DNA from: Oscillospiraceae bacterium
GTDB taxonomy: Bacteria; Bacillota; Clostridia; Oscillospirales; Ruminococcaceae
Direction: 5' to 3'
DNA length: 64,000 nt
Assembly: GCA_021201135.1 (NCBI GenBank)
Contig: JAJQGT010000006.1
Span: forward strand, 1-64,000
Below, piece after piece: positions 25,914 through 35,574 of this stretch. Under the pieces are notes generated by a model that was not told where the DNA came from, made no database searches, and saw nothing but the letters and a program-made list of their open reading frames with translations. Position 1 is the first letter of the stretch; each line of letters starts with the position of its first letter. The translations under genes and the position numbers were made by a program.

Positions 25914-25948
25914 AAAAAGCGGCAGAACCAACTTTTTGATTCTGCCGC
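25914..25948 (-). terminator. Terminator of the phosphohexomutase operon
   Basis: GCGGCAGAA (25919-25927) pairs with TTCTGCCGC (25940-25948); on the minus strand the stem is followed by TTTTT. Confidence 0.85.
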
Positions 25949-25971
25949 AATTTCATGTTATTTCTGGTTAA

Positions 25972-27711
25972 TCAGAACCCCAGTGAAGCCTTAAACTCCT
26001 TCGCAATCTTCTGCCCAAGCTCAACCGCATCTTCCCTTACAGCCGCAATGGTGGTGTAGTAAGCCTTGATCTTCGGCTCGGTGCCGGAGGGACGGATGAT
26101 GACGGTTGCCTTGTTCTCGAGGGTGAACTTGAGGACGTCAGACTTCGGGAGGTCGATGCCCTTTGATTCGCCTGTAACAAGGTCGGTGTCGGTCTTTTTG
26201 AGGTAATCGGCGAGTGCAACAACTTTGAAACCTGCGATTTCCTTCGGAGGATTCTCGTGGAGGTTGCCCATAATTTTCGCCATCTCAGCCATGCCGGCGG
26301 CGCCTTCGCAAACGAAGCTCTCAACGGTGTGGACATAGTTGCCGTACTTCTTATACATAGCCTCTCTTGCATCAAGGAGGGAAACGCCGATTGAACGGTA
26401 GTAAGCCGCCATCTCGCAAATCATCATCGAGCCGACGACAGCATCCTTGTCTCTTACATAGGAGCCGGCGAGGTAGCCATAGCTCTCTTCGAAGCCGAAT
26501 ATGTATCTGTCGGCTTCACCGGCGGCTTCGAGGTAACCAATCTGCTCGCCGATGAACTTGAATCCGGTCAAAACGTTTCTCATCTCAACGCCGTAGTCGG
26601 CGGCAATAGCATCCGCAATGGCGGTGGAAACAATGGACTTGACAGCAACAGGCTTCTCGGGCATAGTGCCGAGCTTAATTCTCTCCTTGCAGATGTACTC
26701 AAGGAGCATAGCTCCGACTTCGTTGCCGCTGAAGAGGACATAGTTTCCGTCCTTGTCGGGAACGGCGATTCCGACTCTGTCGCAGTCAGGGTCTGTGGCA
26801 AGGAGCAAATCGGGCTTTACGGTCTTGCAGAGTTCAAGACCCAAGTGCAAAGCTTCCTTGATTTCGGGATTCGGGAACGGGCAGGTGGGGAAGTGACCGT
26901 CCGGATTCTCCTGCTCGGGAACAACAGTGACGTCGTTGACGCCGATTCTCTTGAGGATAGCTCTTACAGGCTTGTTACCGGTACCGTTAAGGGGAGTGTA
27001 AACAACCTTCAAGCCGCTTGCGGCGCATATCTCCGGGTGAATCTGCTGTTTCTGAACCTCGTCGAGATAAGCGGTGATAACATCCTGAGAGATGTATTCA
27101 ATCATTCCGCTTGCAAGACCCTCTTCGAATCCGACGAGCTTAGCTCCGCCGAACATCGGAGTAGCGTTAATCTTGCCTAAGACCGTGTCAGCAGCTTCGA
27201 TTGTCATTTGGCAACCGTCCGAGCCGTAAGCCTTGTAGCCGTTGTACTTAGAAGGATTGTGTGAAGCGGTGCAGACGATGCCTGCCTTGCAGTGAAGTGT
27301 TCTTACAGCCCACGAAAGCATAGGAGTCGGCATAAGCTCGCTGTAGATGTAAGCCTTGATTCCGTTTCCTGCCAAAACTCTTGCCGCCTCTTTCGAGAAG
27401 AGGTCCGATTTGATTCTTGAGTCGTATGCGATAGCAACTGCATTGTCCTGTCCGGGATAAGCCTCATTTACATAATCGGCAAGTCCCTGAGTAGCTCTTC
27501 TGATGGTATAAATGTTGAGCCTGTAGGTTCCCGCACCGGTGACGCCACGAAGTCCTCCGGTTCCGAATTCGAGGTCACGATAGAAGCGGTCTTTAATCGC
27601 TTCATCGTCGCCTTCAACCGACTTGAGCTCTTCAATGAGGTCAGGGTCCTCGGTTGCATTCTCGAGCCAGAGCTTGTAAAGCTCAGCCTCACTAAGTCTT
27701 GTTTCGTTCAT
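25972..27711 (-). CDS. Phosphoglucomutase/phosphomannomutase family enzyme
   Basis: 579-residue alpha-D-phosphohexomutase, the size of PgcA-type phosphoglucomutases. FGTGGLRG substrate loop at 49-56, catalytic Ser150 in TASHNPSKYNGYK, metal-binding DPDCDR near 310, sugar loop FGFEESYGY and the phosphate-binding RPSGTEPKIK at the C terminus. It interconverts glucose 1- and 6-phosphate and supplies precursors for glycogen and cell-wall glycolipids. Start chosen on AAAGGGG nine bases upstream. It follows the telA gene by 38 bases and shares its transcript. Confidence 0.94.
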   Translation of the reverse strand: MNETRLSEAELYKLWLENATEDPDLIEELKSVEGDDEAIKDRFYRDLEFGTGGLRGVTGAGTYRLNIYTIRRATQGLADYVNEAYPGQDNAVAIAYDSRIKSDLFSKEAARVLAGNGIKAYIYSELMPTPMLSWAVRTLHCKAGIVCTASHNPSKYNGYKAYGSDGCQMTIEAADTVLGKINATPMFGGAKLVGFEEGLASGMIEYISQDVITAYLDEVQKQQIHPEICAASGLKVVYTPLNGTGNKPVRAILKRIGVNDVTVVPEQENPDGHFPTCPFPNPEIKEALHLGLELCKTVKPDLLLATDPDCDRVGIAVPDKDGNYVLFSGNEVGAMLLEYICKERIKLGTMPEKPVAVKSIVSTAIADAIAADYGVEMRNVLTGFKFIGEQIGYLEAAGEADRYIFGFEESYGYLAGSYVRDKDAVVGSMMICEMAAYYRSIGVSLLDAREAMYKKYGNYVHTVESFVCEGAAGMAEMAKIMGNLHENPPKEIAGFKVVALADYLKKTDTDLVTGESKGIDLPKSDVLKFTLENKATVIIRPSGTEPKIKAYYTTIAAVREDAVELGQKIAKEFKASLGF

Positions 27712-27749
27712 AATAATTAGCCCCTTTCAAAATATATTTGGATGCGGTA

Positions 27750-28910
27750 TTAAGCTTCGTCGCTGTTGCGAATCTGGAGAAGCTTCTGCTTAAGGTCGTC
27801 TTCCATCTTGACCATTTCAGCCTCTGCGGCGAGTCTTGCGGCTCTGCCGTCCGACTGAATCTTCATGACGTCGTCAAGAGTCTGGATGAGCTGTTCGTTG
27901 GTCTGCTTTAAGGTCTCGATGTCAACAATGCCGCGTTCAGCTTCCTGTGCGGTCTCGACGGAAGCGGTATGGAGCTTCTCGGCGTTCTGCTTGAGAAGAG
28001 CATTGGTGATGTCGGTAACCTGTCTCTGAGCCTGAGCCGCTTCGGTGGAGTGCTCAATTCCGAGCGCCAAGACCATCTGATTTTTCCAAAGAGGAATGGT
28101 GCTCGTAAGAGTCGTCTGAATCTTCTCGACCATGACGTTGTCGTTGTTCTGAATCATACGAATCTGCGGAGCGGTCTGGATGGAGATAGCTCTTGTGAGT
28201 TCAAGGTCGTGAATCTTCTTTTCGAATCTGTCGCACTTGTCACTGAGATCCTTTGCGGCTTGGGCGTCTTCAGCAAGTCCCGATGCCTTTGCCTTTTCCT
28301 GAAGCTCAACGAGCTTGCCGTTTCTGGTCTCTTCAAGCTTCTGCTTGCCTGCCATGACATACATGGTCAGCTCCTTGAAGTAGGCAAGATTCTGGTCATA
28401 CATCTTGTCAAGAACAGCGGAATCCTTGAGAAGTCTCACCTGATGCTCCTGAAGTGCATCGGCGATTTTCTCAACGTTGACCTCGGCTTTTGCGTACTTG
28501 GTCTTCATGGTTTCAAGCTTGTTCGATTGCTTGCGGAAGAAGCCACGGATGCCCTTTTCCTCTTCCTCATTGATGCCCTTGAGCTCGTTTACCATGCTTG
28601 AAATCAGGTCTCCGACTTCACCCAAATCCTGAGTTCTGACGTTAGCAAGAGCGGCATCCGAAAAGTCTGCCATCTTCTTCTGGGTGCTTGCGCCATACTG
28701 CAAAATCTGAGCGGTGTTCTCAATGTCAATCTTTGCGGCAAAGTCCGTAACCATCTTCTGCTCCTCGGGAGTGAGGGTTGTTGTCTCGGCAATCTGCGTG
28801 GGTTGCTGATTTCCTGCTTCGACAATTTCAGCCATGGTTTCGGTTTCAATGTCCGGCTCCAATGTCAGGTGGGGAACACTCGCAAATTCTTGCTCGTTTA
28901 CATTGTCCAT
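27750..28910 (-). CDS. TelA/YaaN-like toxic anion resistance family protein
   Basis: 386-residue soluble, largely alpha-helical and coiled-coil protein of the TelA (PF05816) family. Recognised from SNKLETMKTKYAKAEVNVEKIADAL and the segments LTSTIPLWKNQMVLALG and RAARLAAEAEMVKMEDDLK. The name comes from tellurite resistance, but the true role in most bacteria is cell-envelope stress. It follows an xpaC-like gene by 51 bases, the same pair as xpaC-yaaN in Bacillus subtilis. AGGAG precedes the ATG by seven bases. Confidence 0.9.
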   Translation of the reverse strand: MDNVNEQEFASVPHLTLEPDIETETMAEIVEAGNQQPTQIAETTTLTPEEQKMVTDFAAKIDIENTAQILQYGASTQKKMADFSDAALANVRTQDLGEVGDLISSMVNELKGINEEEEKGIRGFFRKQSNKLETMKTKYAKAEVNVEKIADALQEHQVRLLKDSAVLDKMYDQNLAYFKELTMYVMAGKQKLEETRNGKLVELQEKAKASGLAEDAQAAKDLSDKCDRFEKKIHDLELTRAISIQTAPQIRMIQNNDNVMVEKIQTTLTSTIPLWKNQMVLALGIEHSTEAAQAQRQVTDITNALLKQNAEKLHTASVETAQEAERGIVDIETLKQTNEQLIQTLDDVMKIQSDGRAARLAAEAEMVKMEDDLKQKLLQIRNSDEA

Positions 28911-28961
28911 AGTAATACTCCTGTTCTTGATAATGATTTTTATGCTAATGTTATTTTGCTC

Positions 28962-30161
28962 TTATTTGAAGTCGCTTTCCTTGAGCCCTTCCTGTGCTAA
29001 AAGGGTGTTGAGGACGGAAATATCGCTCGAAACGTCCATAGCCGTGTCCGAGAAAAGCTCATCTAAAAGCTTCTCAAACGCCTGATTGAGAGTGTCAAGT
29101 GTCTCTTCAATCTCACGCTTCGAGGCTTGGATGTTTTCGCCCTGAACCGGCTGTTTGTCCATATCAGCATAAGCATTCAGAAGCTTCACCGTCATCGGCA
29201 GATAGTAATCCATAAGCTTCTTCAAATCCGGGACAACCTCGGGATTGGTTTCGGCACGCTCGAAAATTCTTTTTACTATAAGCTCCATCCGTGAGATTTT
29301 TCCGGAAATCTCTTCGCCGGGGATTGCATCGTTGCAGGCTCTTATCTGGGCGATAAATTTGTTGCCCCTGTCAAGAACCTCCTGAACCTTTGCGTCTTTC
29401 GCTTCTTTCTCGGACTGCCTTTCTTTCGCTAAGTCTTTGACCTTCTCTTCAGCTTGCTTTATGAGACTCTTCTGATATTCTTCATACGTCGCGTCGCTCG
29501 TGATAAGCACTGTCTGCTTATCGTCAATATGACCTTCGAGGAAAAGTCCGTCGTCAATCATCTTCTTCAGCTCTTTACGGACTTTTTTCGCGCTCATTCC
29601 GACATTTTTCGCAAGCTTCTCAATCGCACAGTATGTCTTCGAGCCCAAAGTCTGCCGGTAAATCTTGAATCTGTTGGCAAAGCCCAACTGTCTGCCGCCG
29701 CTTATAGCCAACGGTAGCCCGACAGCCACGCCAATTATAGTAGGAAGGACAGTAAACAGTCCGAAATCAAGCCAGAACATCCATCCTACCAAATCGATCA
29801 GCACTGAAAGGCAAAAACCGCCGCCTGTAAGCACGATTCCGCCGATTAACTTCATAATTCCACCCGACCTGATTTTGCTCGGATTGCCATAGAGTGCGGG
29901 CATATTTCTTGAGGAAGGAACCACCTTCGGAGTCGAATTCGTTCCGTTCTGATAACTGCCGGTATCCGAATCGTCATAGTAGGCGTTGGAACTTCCACCT
30001 GTCATTCTCTTAAGAGCATCACTGCCCATATTTATAACATTTCCGACAAGATTGCGGACCGACTGATTCAGTTCGCTGTAATCCTGCGAATAGATGGCTT
30101 TATCTATCACATCGCGGATGTCGTTGCCCAAATCATCCAAATTCGAATTATTGCTCGCCAA
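28962..30161 (-). CDS. XpaC-like membrane protein
   Basis: 399 residues of the XpaC (5-bromo-4-chloroindolyl phosphate hydrolysis) family. An N-terminal polar, Ser/Asn-rich segment, two hydrophobic helices at about 105-150 (MKLIGGIVLTGGGFCLSVLI, WLDFGLFTVLPTIIGVAVG), then a long helical cytoplasmic domain with the block LLNAYADMDKQPVQGENI. Despite its name it is not known to be a hydrolase. It precedes the TelA-like gene, and the two probably form one envelope-associated complex. It begins with TTG, with only a weak GAGATGA site before it, so the exact start is uncertain. Confidence 0.85.
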   Translation of the reverse strand: MASNNSNLDDLGNDIRDVIDKAIYSQDYSELNQSVRNLVGNVINMGSDALKRMTGGSSNAYYDDSDTGSYQNGTNSTPKVVPSSRNMPALYGNPSKIRSGGIMKLIGGIVLTGGGFCLSVLIDLVGWMFWLDFGLFTVLPTIIGVAVGLPLAISGGRQLGFANRFKIYRQTLGSKTYCAIEKLAKNVGMSAKKVRKELKKMIDDGLFLEGHIDDKQTVLITSDATYEEYQKSLIKQAEEKVKDLAKERQSEKEAKDAKVQEVLDRGNKFIAQIRACNDAIPGEEISGKISRMELIVKRIFERAETNPEVVPDLKKLMDYYLPMTVKLLNAYADMDKQPVQGENIQASKREIEETLDTLNQAFEKLLDELFSDTAMDVSSDISVLNTLLAQEGLKESDFK

Positions 30162-30200
30162 AAAATCATCTCATTTCTTTTGAACATTCTCATCCATCTA

Positions 30201-30229
30201 ATTATACAGCTTTTTTTATCACTTTACAA
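30201..30229 (-). promoter_or_regulatory. Promoter of xpaC-telA-phosphohexomutase
   Basis: Minus strand TTGTAA (30224-30229), 17 bases, TATAAT (30201-30206), about 35 bases upstream of the start codon at 30161. Confidence 0.7.
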
Positions 30230-30304
30230 GTGCCAATGAACGGTTTAAAGCAATTTTCGTGCGAATTTTTCGTGATTTTTTTTGAAGAAAGCGTTCTGTG
30301 GCTC

Positions 30305-30333
30305 TTGAATTACCGTCTCAAATAATGTAAAAT
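30305..30333 (+). promoter_or_regulatory. Promoter of comM-ispDF
   Basis: TTGAAT (30305-30310), 17 bases, TAAAAT (30328-30333), about 32 bases before the comM ATG. Confidence 0.68.
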
Positions 30334-30372
30334 AATAAAAGAACCAAAAATCGGCAGGGAAGGGATGACGTT

Positions 30373-31905
30373 ATGTTTTCAGAAATAAAGAGTGTCGGGC
30401 TGTTTGGAATGAACGCCTTCGAGGTTAGCGTTGAAGTTGAAGTGAGCAAGGGAATTGATCGTTTCGACATAGTCGGGCTTGCCGATATCTCGGTCAAGGA
30501 ATCCCGTGAAAGGATTCGTTCGGCGTTTCGCTCGTCAAAGCTCCGATTTCCCGCGGTTAGCGTTATAGTCAATCTGGCGCCGGCGGATGTCAAGAAAAGC
30601 GGTTCGGCACATGATTTGGCAATCGCCGTCGCTATTCTTGGGGCATCCGGCGCTTTTCCGGCGGAACGGACCGAAAACTGCTGTTTTATCGGCGAGCTTT
30701 CCTTGAGTGGTGACCTCCGCCCGATAAACGGCGTTCTTCCAATGACAATATTTGCCCAACGTATGGGCATCAAAAAAATATACGTCCCCAAGGACAACGC
30801 ATATGAAGCTTCCGTTGTAGAGGGAATCGAGGTTTACGGCGTTGAGTCCCTGAGTGAACTGGCGCACTGCCTTAATGGTGATATAGTCATCGAGAAGGCT
30901 CCGCCTTATGTTCCCACAGAAAAGAATACGAACACGCTCCTTGACTTTGCCGACGTCAAAGGTCAGCAGTTCGCAAAGAAGGCTCTTGAAGTCGCCGCCT
31001 GTGGTGGTCATAATCTTCTGATGATAGGCTCGCCCGGATCCGGCAAGAGCATGCTTGCAAAGAGGCTTCCGTCAATTCTTCCGAAGATGACTTTTGAAGA
31101 GTCCATAGAAACCACGAATATCTATTCTATAGCCGGTCTTATAGACAAGAATGCGCCTCTCGTCACCGAGAGACCGTTCAGGGCTCCGCACCATACGGTT
31201 TCAACAGCCGGTCTCGCCGGCGGCGGAGGAATTCCTCGCCCGGGCGAAATCTCGCTTGCTCACAACGGACTTCTCTTCCTGGATGAGCTCGCCGAGTTCT
31301 CCCGTTCGACCCTTGAAATCCTGCGTCAGCCTATCGAGGACGGAAAAGTGACAATTTCAAGAGCATCCGGCACGGTTACATATCCTTCGAATATAATGCT
31401 CGTAGCGGCGATGAACCCCTGCCCCTGCGGCTACTACGGTCACCCGAAGAAAAAGTGCGTCTGCACAAAGAGGCAGGTTTCGCAGTATCTTTCGAAGATT
31501 TCCGGACCTCTCCTTGACAGATTTGACTTGCATATCGAGGTGGCACCGGTTGAGTATGAGAATATCTCGTCGACCAAGAAGGAAGAGTCAAGTGCCGCTA
31601 TCCGTGAAAGAGTTCAGAAGGCAAGAGAAATTCAGAACGAGAGATACAAGGGCACGGGAATCACCTGCAACGCCAAACTTACATCCGAGCTTCTGCATGA
31701 GGTCTGCCCACTGACCGAAGATGCCAACACGCTTTTGGGCGAAGTCTTTGACCGTCTCGGTCTATCTGCCAGAGCCTATGACCGAATCCTGAAAGTTTCG
31801 AGAACAATGGCTGACATGGACGGCGAGGAGAGAATCGACCGTAAACACGTCGCTCAGGCAGTAAGATACCGTTGCCTTGACAGAAAGTATTGGGAGAACG
31901 GATGA
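30373..31905 (+). CDS. comM: ComM/YifB-family AAA+ ATPase
   Basis: 510-residue Mg-chelatase-like AAA+ protein. An N-terminal ChlI-type domain ([21 protein letters not shown]-like block around 70-90) precedes the AAA core with Walker [11 protein letters not shown], Walker [11 protein letters not shown] and the cysteine block [15 protein letters not shown] that probably binds zinc. C-terminal helical lid [17 protein letters not shown]. In Haemophilus and Vibrio ComM is a hexameric helicase aiding branch migration in natural transformation. Its stop overlaps the ispDF start. Confidence 0.93.
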   Translation: MFSEIKSVGLFGMNAFEVSVEVEVSKGIDRFDIVGLADISVKESRERIRSAFRSSKLRFPAVSVIVNLAPADVKKSGSAHDLAIAVAILGASGAFPAERTENCCFIGELSLSGDLRPINGVLPMTIFAQRMGIKKIYVPKDNAYEASVVEGIEVYGVESLSELAHCLNGDIVIEKAPPYVPTEKNTNTLLDFADVKGQQFAKKALEVAACGGHNLLMIGSPGSGKSMLAKRLPSILPKMTFEESIETTNIYSIAGLIDKNAPLVTERPFRAPHHTVSTAGLAGGGGIPRPGEISLAHNGLLFLDELAEFSRSTLEILRQPIEDGKVTISRASGTVTYPSNIMLVAAMNPCPCGYYGHPKKKCVCTKRQVSQYLSKISGPLLDRFDLHIEVAPVEYENISSTKKEESSAAIRERVQKAREIQNERYKGTGITCNAKLTSELLHEVCPLTEDANTLLGEVFDRLGLSARAYDRILKVSRTMADMDGEERIDRKHVAQAVRYRCLDRKYWENG

Positions 31906-33065
31906 TGAATAAAGATATTTCAGAACTAATGCCTGCGTCAAAATCTGCCGAGCTGATTTTAGCCTGCGGTGGCAGAAGCACTCGTATGGGCGGTGAAAAC
32001 AAGCTTCTTTCCCTGATTTCGGGAAAACCTTGCATTTATCGTGCATGTGAGCCGTTCTGCGATTTTCCTGAGATAAAGCGAATTATAATCTCGTCTCCCG
32101 CAGAGCTGTTCGATACATACAAAACAGCTCTCAGCGGCATAGAAAAGCCGATTTTGTTCGTCAGCTCCGGTGAAACACGTCAGCAGTCTGTCACAAACGC
32201 CGTAAAAGCCGCAACGGAAGACATCATCATGATTCACGATGGCGCAAGACCGCTTGTCTCACATTGTGAGATCAGAGCATCCCTTGATGATGCTTTTGAG
32301 TATGGGAGCTCGATTGTCTCAACCCCGATGGCCGAGACAATAAGATTCTCGGACGGTGAGAAATCATTTTCTCCCGACCGTTCGAAATATTATCTCATCA
32401 AAACCCCGCAGAGCTTTTCGCGGAGGCTTTATCTCTACGCTTTGGAGAACTCGACGGGCGACTATACCGACGATGCACAGCTCCTTGATTCTGTTGGCAT
32501 AACGCCACACCTGACGATGGGTTCGAGGAATAATATAAAAATCACTGTTTCGGAGGATTTAAAGATGGCAGAAGGACTGCTTGGTTCCGGCAACATAAGA
32601 ATCGGTCACGGTTACGATGTTCATAAACTCGTTCCCGACAGAAAGCTGATTTTGGGCGGAGTAGAAATACCGTATGATCTGGGATTATTGGGGCATTCCG
32701 ATGCCGATGTGCTTACGCATGCTCTCATGGATTCGCTCTTGGGTGCGGCGGCACTCGGAGACATAGGAAAGCTCTTCCCTGATACAGACGACAGATACAA
32801 AGGTGCAAACAGTATAGAGCTTCTGAAGGAAGTCTGCCGTGTTCTGAAAGACAACGGGTATCAAATAGTCAACACTGACATCACCGTAATCGCCCAGAAG
32901 CCGAAGCTTGCACCCTATATTCTCACGATGCGGGAAGTTTTGGCAGACGCAATGGATATAGACATAAGCTGTGTCTCCGTAAAAGCCACAACCGAAGAAG
33001 GTTTGGGCTTCACCGGAACAGGTGAGGGGATTTCCGCACATGCCGTTTCCCTTATAAGAGGTTAA
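31905..33065 (+). CDS. ispDF: Bifunctional IspD-IspF (MEP isoprenoid pathway)
   Basis: 386 residues joining two MEP-pathway enzymes. Residues 1-225 are IspD, the cytidylyltransferase, with the nucleotide loop [15 protein letters not shown] and the blocks [11 protein letters not shown] and IKTPQSF. Residues from about 230 are IspF, the 2,4-cyclodiphosphate synthase, beginning [13 protein letters not shown] with the zinc ligands Asp and His, [11 protein letters not shown] and the [12 protein letters not shown] ending. The middle enzyme IspE is not here. Two adjacent ATGs (31902, 31905) follow GGGAG; the second has better spacing. The first overlaps the comM stop. Confidence 0.94.
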   Translation: MNKDISELMPASKSAELILACGGRSTRMGGENKLLSLISGKPCIYRACEPFCDFPEIKRIIISSPAELFDTYKTALSGIEKPILFVSSGETRQQSVTNAVKAATEDIIMIHDGARPLVSHCEIRASLDDAFEYGSSIVSTPMAETIRFSDGEKSFSPDRSKYYLIKTPQSFSRRLYLYALENSTGDYTDDAQLLDSVGITPHLTMGSRNNIKITVSEDLKMAEGLLGSGNIRIGHGYDVHKLVPDRKLILGGVEIPYDLGLLGHSDADVLTHALMDSLLGAAALGDIGKLFPDTDDRYKGANSIELLKEVCRVLKDNGYQIVNTDITVIAQKPKLAPYILTMREVLADAMDIDISCVSVKATTEEGLGFTGTGEGISAHAVSLIRG

Positions 33066-33083
33066 ATAAAACAGACATCAAAG

Positions 33084-33107
33084 GCTCTGCTTCGGCAGAG
33101 CTTTTTT
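33084..33107 (+). terminator. Terminator after ispDF
   Basis: GCTCTGC (33084-33090), TTCG loop, GCAGAGC (33095-33101), then six T. Confidence 0.87.
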
Positions 33108-33146
33108 ATTGTGTCAATACGCTGTATTTCCACATATATTATGATA

Positions 33147-33165
33147 GCCTCTTTTATTCAGAGGC
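33147..33165 (+). other. Small hairpin upstream of the DUF3343 gene
   Basis: GCCTC (33147-33151) and GAGGC (33161-33165) flank a 9-base AT-rich loop, 27 bases before the start codon. No T-run follows. I could not find a convincing promoter in 33108-33192. Confidence 0.3.
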
Positions 33166-33192
33166 AGTAATAAGTGCGAGGTGCACTTTGAA

Positions 33193-33414
33193 ATGAAATA
33201 TACTCTCTTAGCCGTTTCGTCGATAACCTACGCAATGAAGGCAAAGAAGCTCCTTAACGGTATGGGAATATTCTGCGAGGTGTCAAAAACTCCGAAGAAC
33301 TTAGCTTCCGGTTGCGGCTACTCAGTTAGAATAAGAGATAATCCCGACTATGTTGCGGGGATTCTTGAGAAAAACGGCATTGCGGTTAAAGACCGAGGGA
33401 CGGTTGAAATGTAA
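33193..33414 (+). CDS. DUF3343 protein (putative Se/S carrier)
   Basis: 73-residue protein of the DUF3343 type: a short ferredoxin-like domain with LASGCGYSVRI (Cys41) as the conserved site and another cysteine, Cys28. Members of this family are commonly found beside cysteine-desulfurase-like or selenium genes and are predicted sulfur or selenium carriers; here the next gene is such an enzyme, 30 bases downstream. ATG at 33193 has GAGGTG nine bases upstream; a GTG four codons earlier lies inside that site and is not used. Function is inferred. Confidence 0.82.
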   Translation: MKYTLLAVSSITYAMKAKKLLNGMGIFCEVSKTPKNLASGCGYSVRIRDNPDYVAGILEKNGIAVKDRGTVEM

Positions 33415-33444
33415 AATACGGTCTTTACGAAAGGATTTGTCAAT

Positions 33445-34581
33445 GTGAAAATGGTCTATTTTGATAACGCTGCCACGACCTACCCAAAGCCTCCGTCAGT
33501 CGTTAAAGCCACGGCGGAAGCGCCCGTAAAGTACGGCGGAAACCCGGGTAGGTCGGGGCACGCTTATTCATATAATTCGGCGGCAATGGTTTATGATGCA
33601 AGATGCACAGCCGCCGGGATGTTTAAATCAAGCCCCGAAAACACAGTTTTCACAGGCAACTGTACCCATTCTCTTAATCTTGCCATCAAGGGAATTGTCA
33701 GACCTCATGACAGGCTTGTCATATCTTCGATGGAGCATAATTCCGTTGCACGCCCCGCCTATGCCCTATCAAAAGGCGGGGTAACAGTCGACGTGGCGGT
33801 AGTGGGGAAAACGGACGAGGAAACCCTCAAGAATTTTCACAGGCTCATAACTCCCGGTGTCCGATGTGTCGTCTGCACAGCCGCCAATAACGTCACCGGC
33901 AGGATAATGCCGATTCGTGAGATTGCGGACATGTGCAGATGTATGGGAGTTTGTTTCATCGTCGACGGTGCGCAGGCTTGCGGAATTATCCCCTTGAGTC
34001 TTGACGACGGAATGAATTTCATCTGCACAGCCGGTCATAAAGGGCTTTACGGTGTGACGGGAACCGGACTTCTCATCTCAGACGGCAAATATGTGCCAGA
34101 AACGATAATCGAAGGTGGAACGGGTGCCACATCTGCTGAGCTCGAGCAGACCGGCTTCATGCCTGAAAGGCTTGAGAGCGGAACCCTGAATACGGTCGGA
34201 ATCGCTTCTCTGAAAGCCGGAATCGACTATGTCAATAGCTATGGCATGGACGATATATTTTACCACGAGCAGTCGCTTTGCGAGATTCTCCTGGACGGAC
34301 TCAAAGGCATCGACAACGTGACAGTCTACAGAAATGGCAATCACTTTGTCCCGATAGTGTCGTTCAATATCGAGGGCATATCGTCGTCGGCGGTTTCAGG
34401 GGCATTATCCGAAAGAGGCTTTGCCCTTCGCGGCGGGCTTCACTGTGCACCGTTGGCTCATAAAACGCTCGGGACTCTGCCTGAAGGGACAGTCAGATTT
34501 TCGCCGTCGGTCTTCAATTCCGAGACAGACGTTAAAAAGCTTCTGACAGAAGTAAAAAAAATCTCAAAAGATGGACTTTGA
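33445..34581 (+). CDS. Second cysteine-desulfurase-like class V aminotransferase
   Basis: 378-residue PLP enzyme. N terminus VYFDNAATTYPKPPSV, PLP lysine Lys199 in TAGHKGLYGV, and a cysteine at the catalytic position, Cys334 in LRGGLHCAPLAH. It belongs to the group related to SufS/Csd but is distinct from the sufS at 6897; the family includes enzymes that deliver sulfur or selenium. GTG start at 33445, ten bases after AAAGG. It follows DUF3343 and probably hands its persulfide sulfur to Cys41 of that protein, which is an inference. Confidence 0.88.
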   Translation: MKMVYFDNAATTYPKPPSVVKATAEAPVKYGGNPGRSGHAYSYNSAAMVYDARCTAAGMFKSSPENTVFTGNCTHSLNLAIKGIVRPHDRLVISSMEHNSVARPAYALSKGGVTVDVAVVGKTDEETLKNFHRLITPGVRCVVCTAANNVTGRIMPIREIADMCRCMGVCFIVDGAQACGIIPLSLDDGMNFICTAGHKGLYGVTGTGLLISDGKYVPETIIEGGTGATSAELEQTGFMPERLESGTLNTVGIASLKAGIDYVNSYGMDDIFYHEQSLCEILLDGLKGIDNVTVYRNGNHFVPIVSFNIEGISSSAVSGALSERGFALRGGLHCAPLAHKTLGTLPEGTVRFSPSVFNSETDVKKLLTEVKKISKDGL

Positions 34582-34584
34582 CTA

Positions 34585-34613
34585 TTGAAATTTCCCTCGA
34601 TTGCTGTTAAAAT
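34585..34613 (+). promoter_or_regulatory. Promoter of cdaA-cdaR
   Basis: TTGAAA (34585-34590), 17 bases, TAAAAT (34608-34613). It shows that the frame continuing upstream of 34651 is not translated. Confidence 0.68.
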
Positions 34614-34650
34614 AATAAGAGCATCAATGCCGTATCTGGCGGAAAGGGAA

Positions 34651-35574
34651 ATGGACTTGGAATTTATCAGTGATACTTGGGTAAAGTTCGTAAGTATAGT
34701 AAGTTCGATATCTATAAGAGACGTTATCGACATAATCATATTAGCGTATATCCTGTATAAGCTCATTAAAATCATCCGTGAAACGAGAGCTCGGCAGCTC
34801 CTTACGGGAATTTTAATCATACTCGGCGTGTATCTTATTGCCTCGTGGTGGCAGCTTAAAGTCATGTCCTATCTCTTGGAAACCTTCTTCCAGATAGGCA
34901 TTCTGGCGGTTATTATCGTATTCCAGCCCGAACTCAGGCGAATACTTGAGAAGATGGGTCAGACGAACGTGAAAAGCTTCGGGATTTTCGGCGGCGGTGG
35001 CTATAAAGCCGATGATGAAACGAAAAACTGGGATGACACCATCGAGGTTATCGGCGAAGCCGTAAGTCAGCTTTCCGAAACGAGAACCGGTGCACTGATA
35101 GTAATCGAGCGCACCACCCGTCTGGGCGAACAGATTGACAACGGAACAGTCATGGACTGCATACCGAGCGTTGCGACTCTCGGCAGTATATTCTTCCCGA
35201 AGACGCCTCTGCATGACGGTGCAGTAATCATAAGAAACGCCCGAATCATTGCGGCAGGTTGCTTCCTTCCGACTCCTCAGAAGGAAGAGCGAATCAACAA
35301 ACAGCTCGGCTCCCGTCACAGAGCGGCAATCGGCATGAGCGAGAACTCCGATGCCATAATCATTGTCGTTTCGGAAGAGACGGGCACCATCTCCATTGCC
35401 GAAAACGGCGAGCTCACAAGAGGATACACGAAGGACAGAATCATAAAGTATCTGAAATCCCAGATAATTGATGAAAAGCTTTCGTCTGATAAGAAACTGT
35501 TCAGCAGGCTGTTCACAAGAAAGGAGAAGACCGATGGCGGAGAAGAAAACGACCGAGAAAACACAGAAGAATAG
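34651..35574 (+). CDS. cdaA: CdaA diadenylate cyclase
   Basis: 307-residue membrane enzyme that makes c-di-AMP from two ATP. Three hydrophobic helices lie in the first 95 residues; the DAC domain follows, with the active-site DGA (189-191, PLHDGAVII) and RHR (222-224, LGSRHRAAIG). c-di-AMP controls potassium and osmolyte uptake and cell-wall balance. The ATG at 34651 (GGAAAGGGAA before it) is chosen because a promoter covers the upstream TTG. It overlaps the cdaR gene by 41 bases. glmM, the usual third gene, is not adjacent. Confidence 0.94.
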   Translation: MDLEFISDTWVKFVSIVSSISIRDVIDIIILAYILYKLIKIIRETRARQLLTGILIILGVYLIASWWQLKVMSYLLETFFQIGILAVIIVFQPELRRILEKMGQTNVKSFGIFGGGGYKADDETKNWDDTIEVIGEAVSQLSETRTGALIVIERTTRLGEQIDNGTVMDCIPSVATLGSIFFPKTPLHDGAVIIRNARIIAAGCFLPTPQKEERINKQLGSRHRAAIGMSENSDAIIIVVSEETGTISIAENGELTRGYTKDRIIKYLKSQIIDEKLSSDKKLFSRLFTRKEKTDGGEENDRENTEE

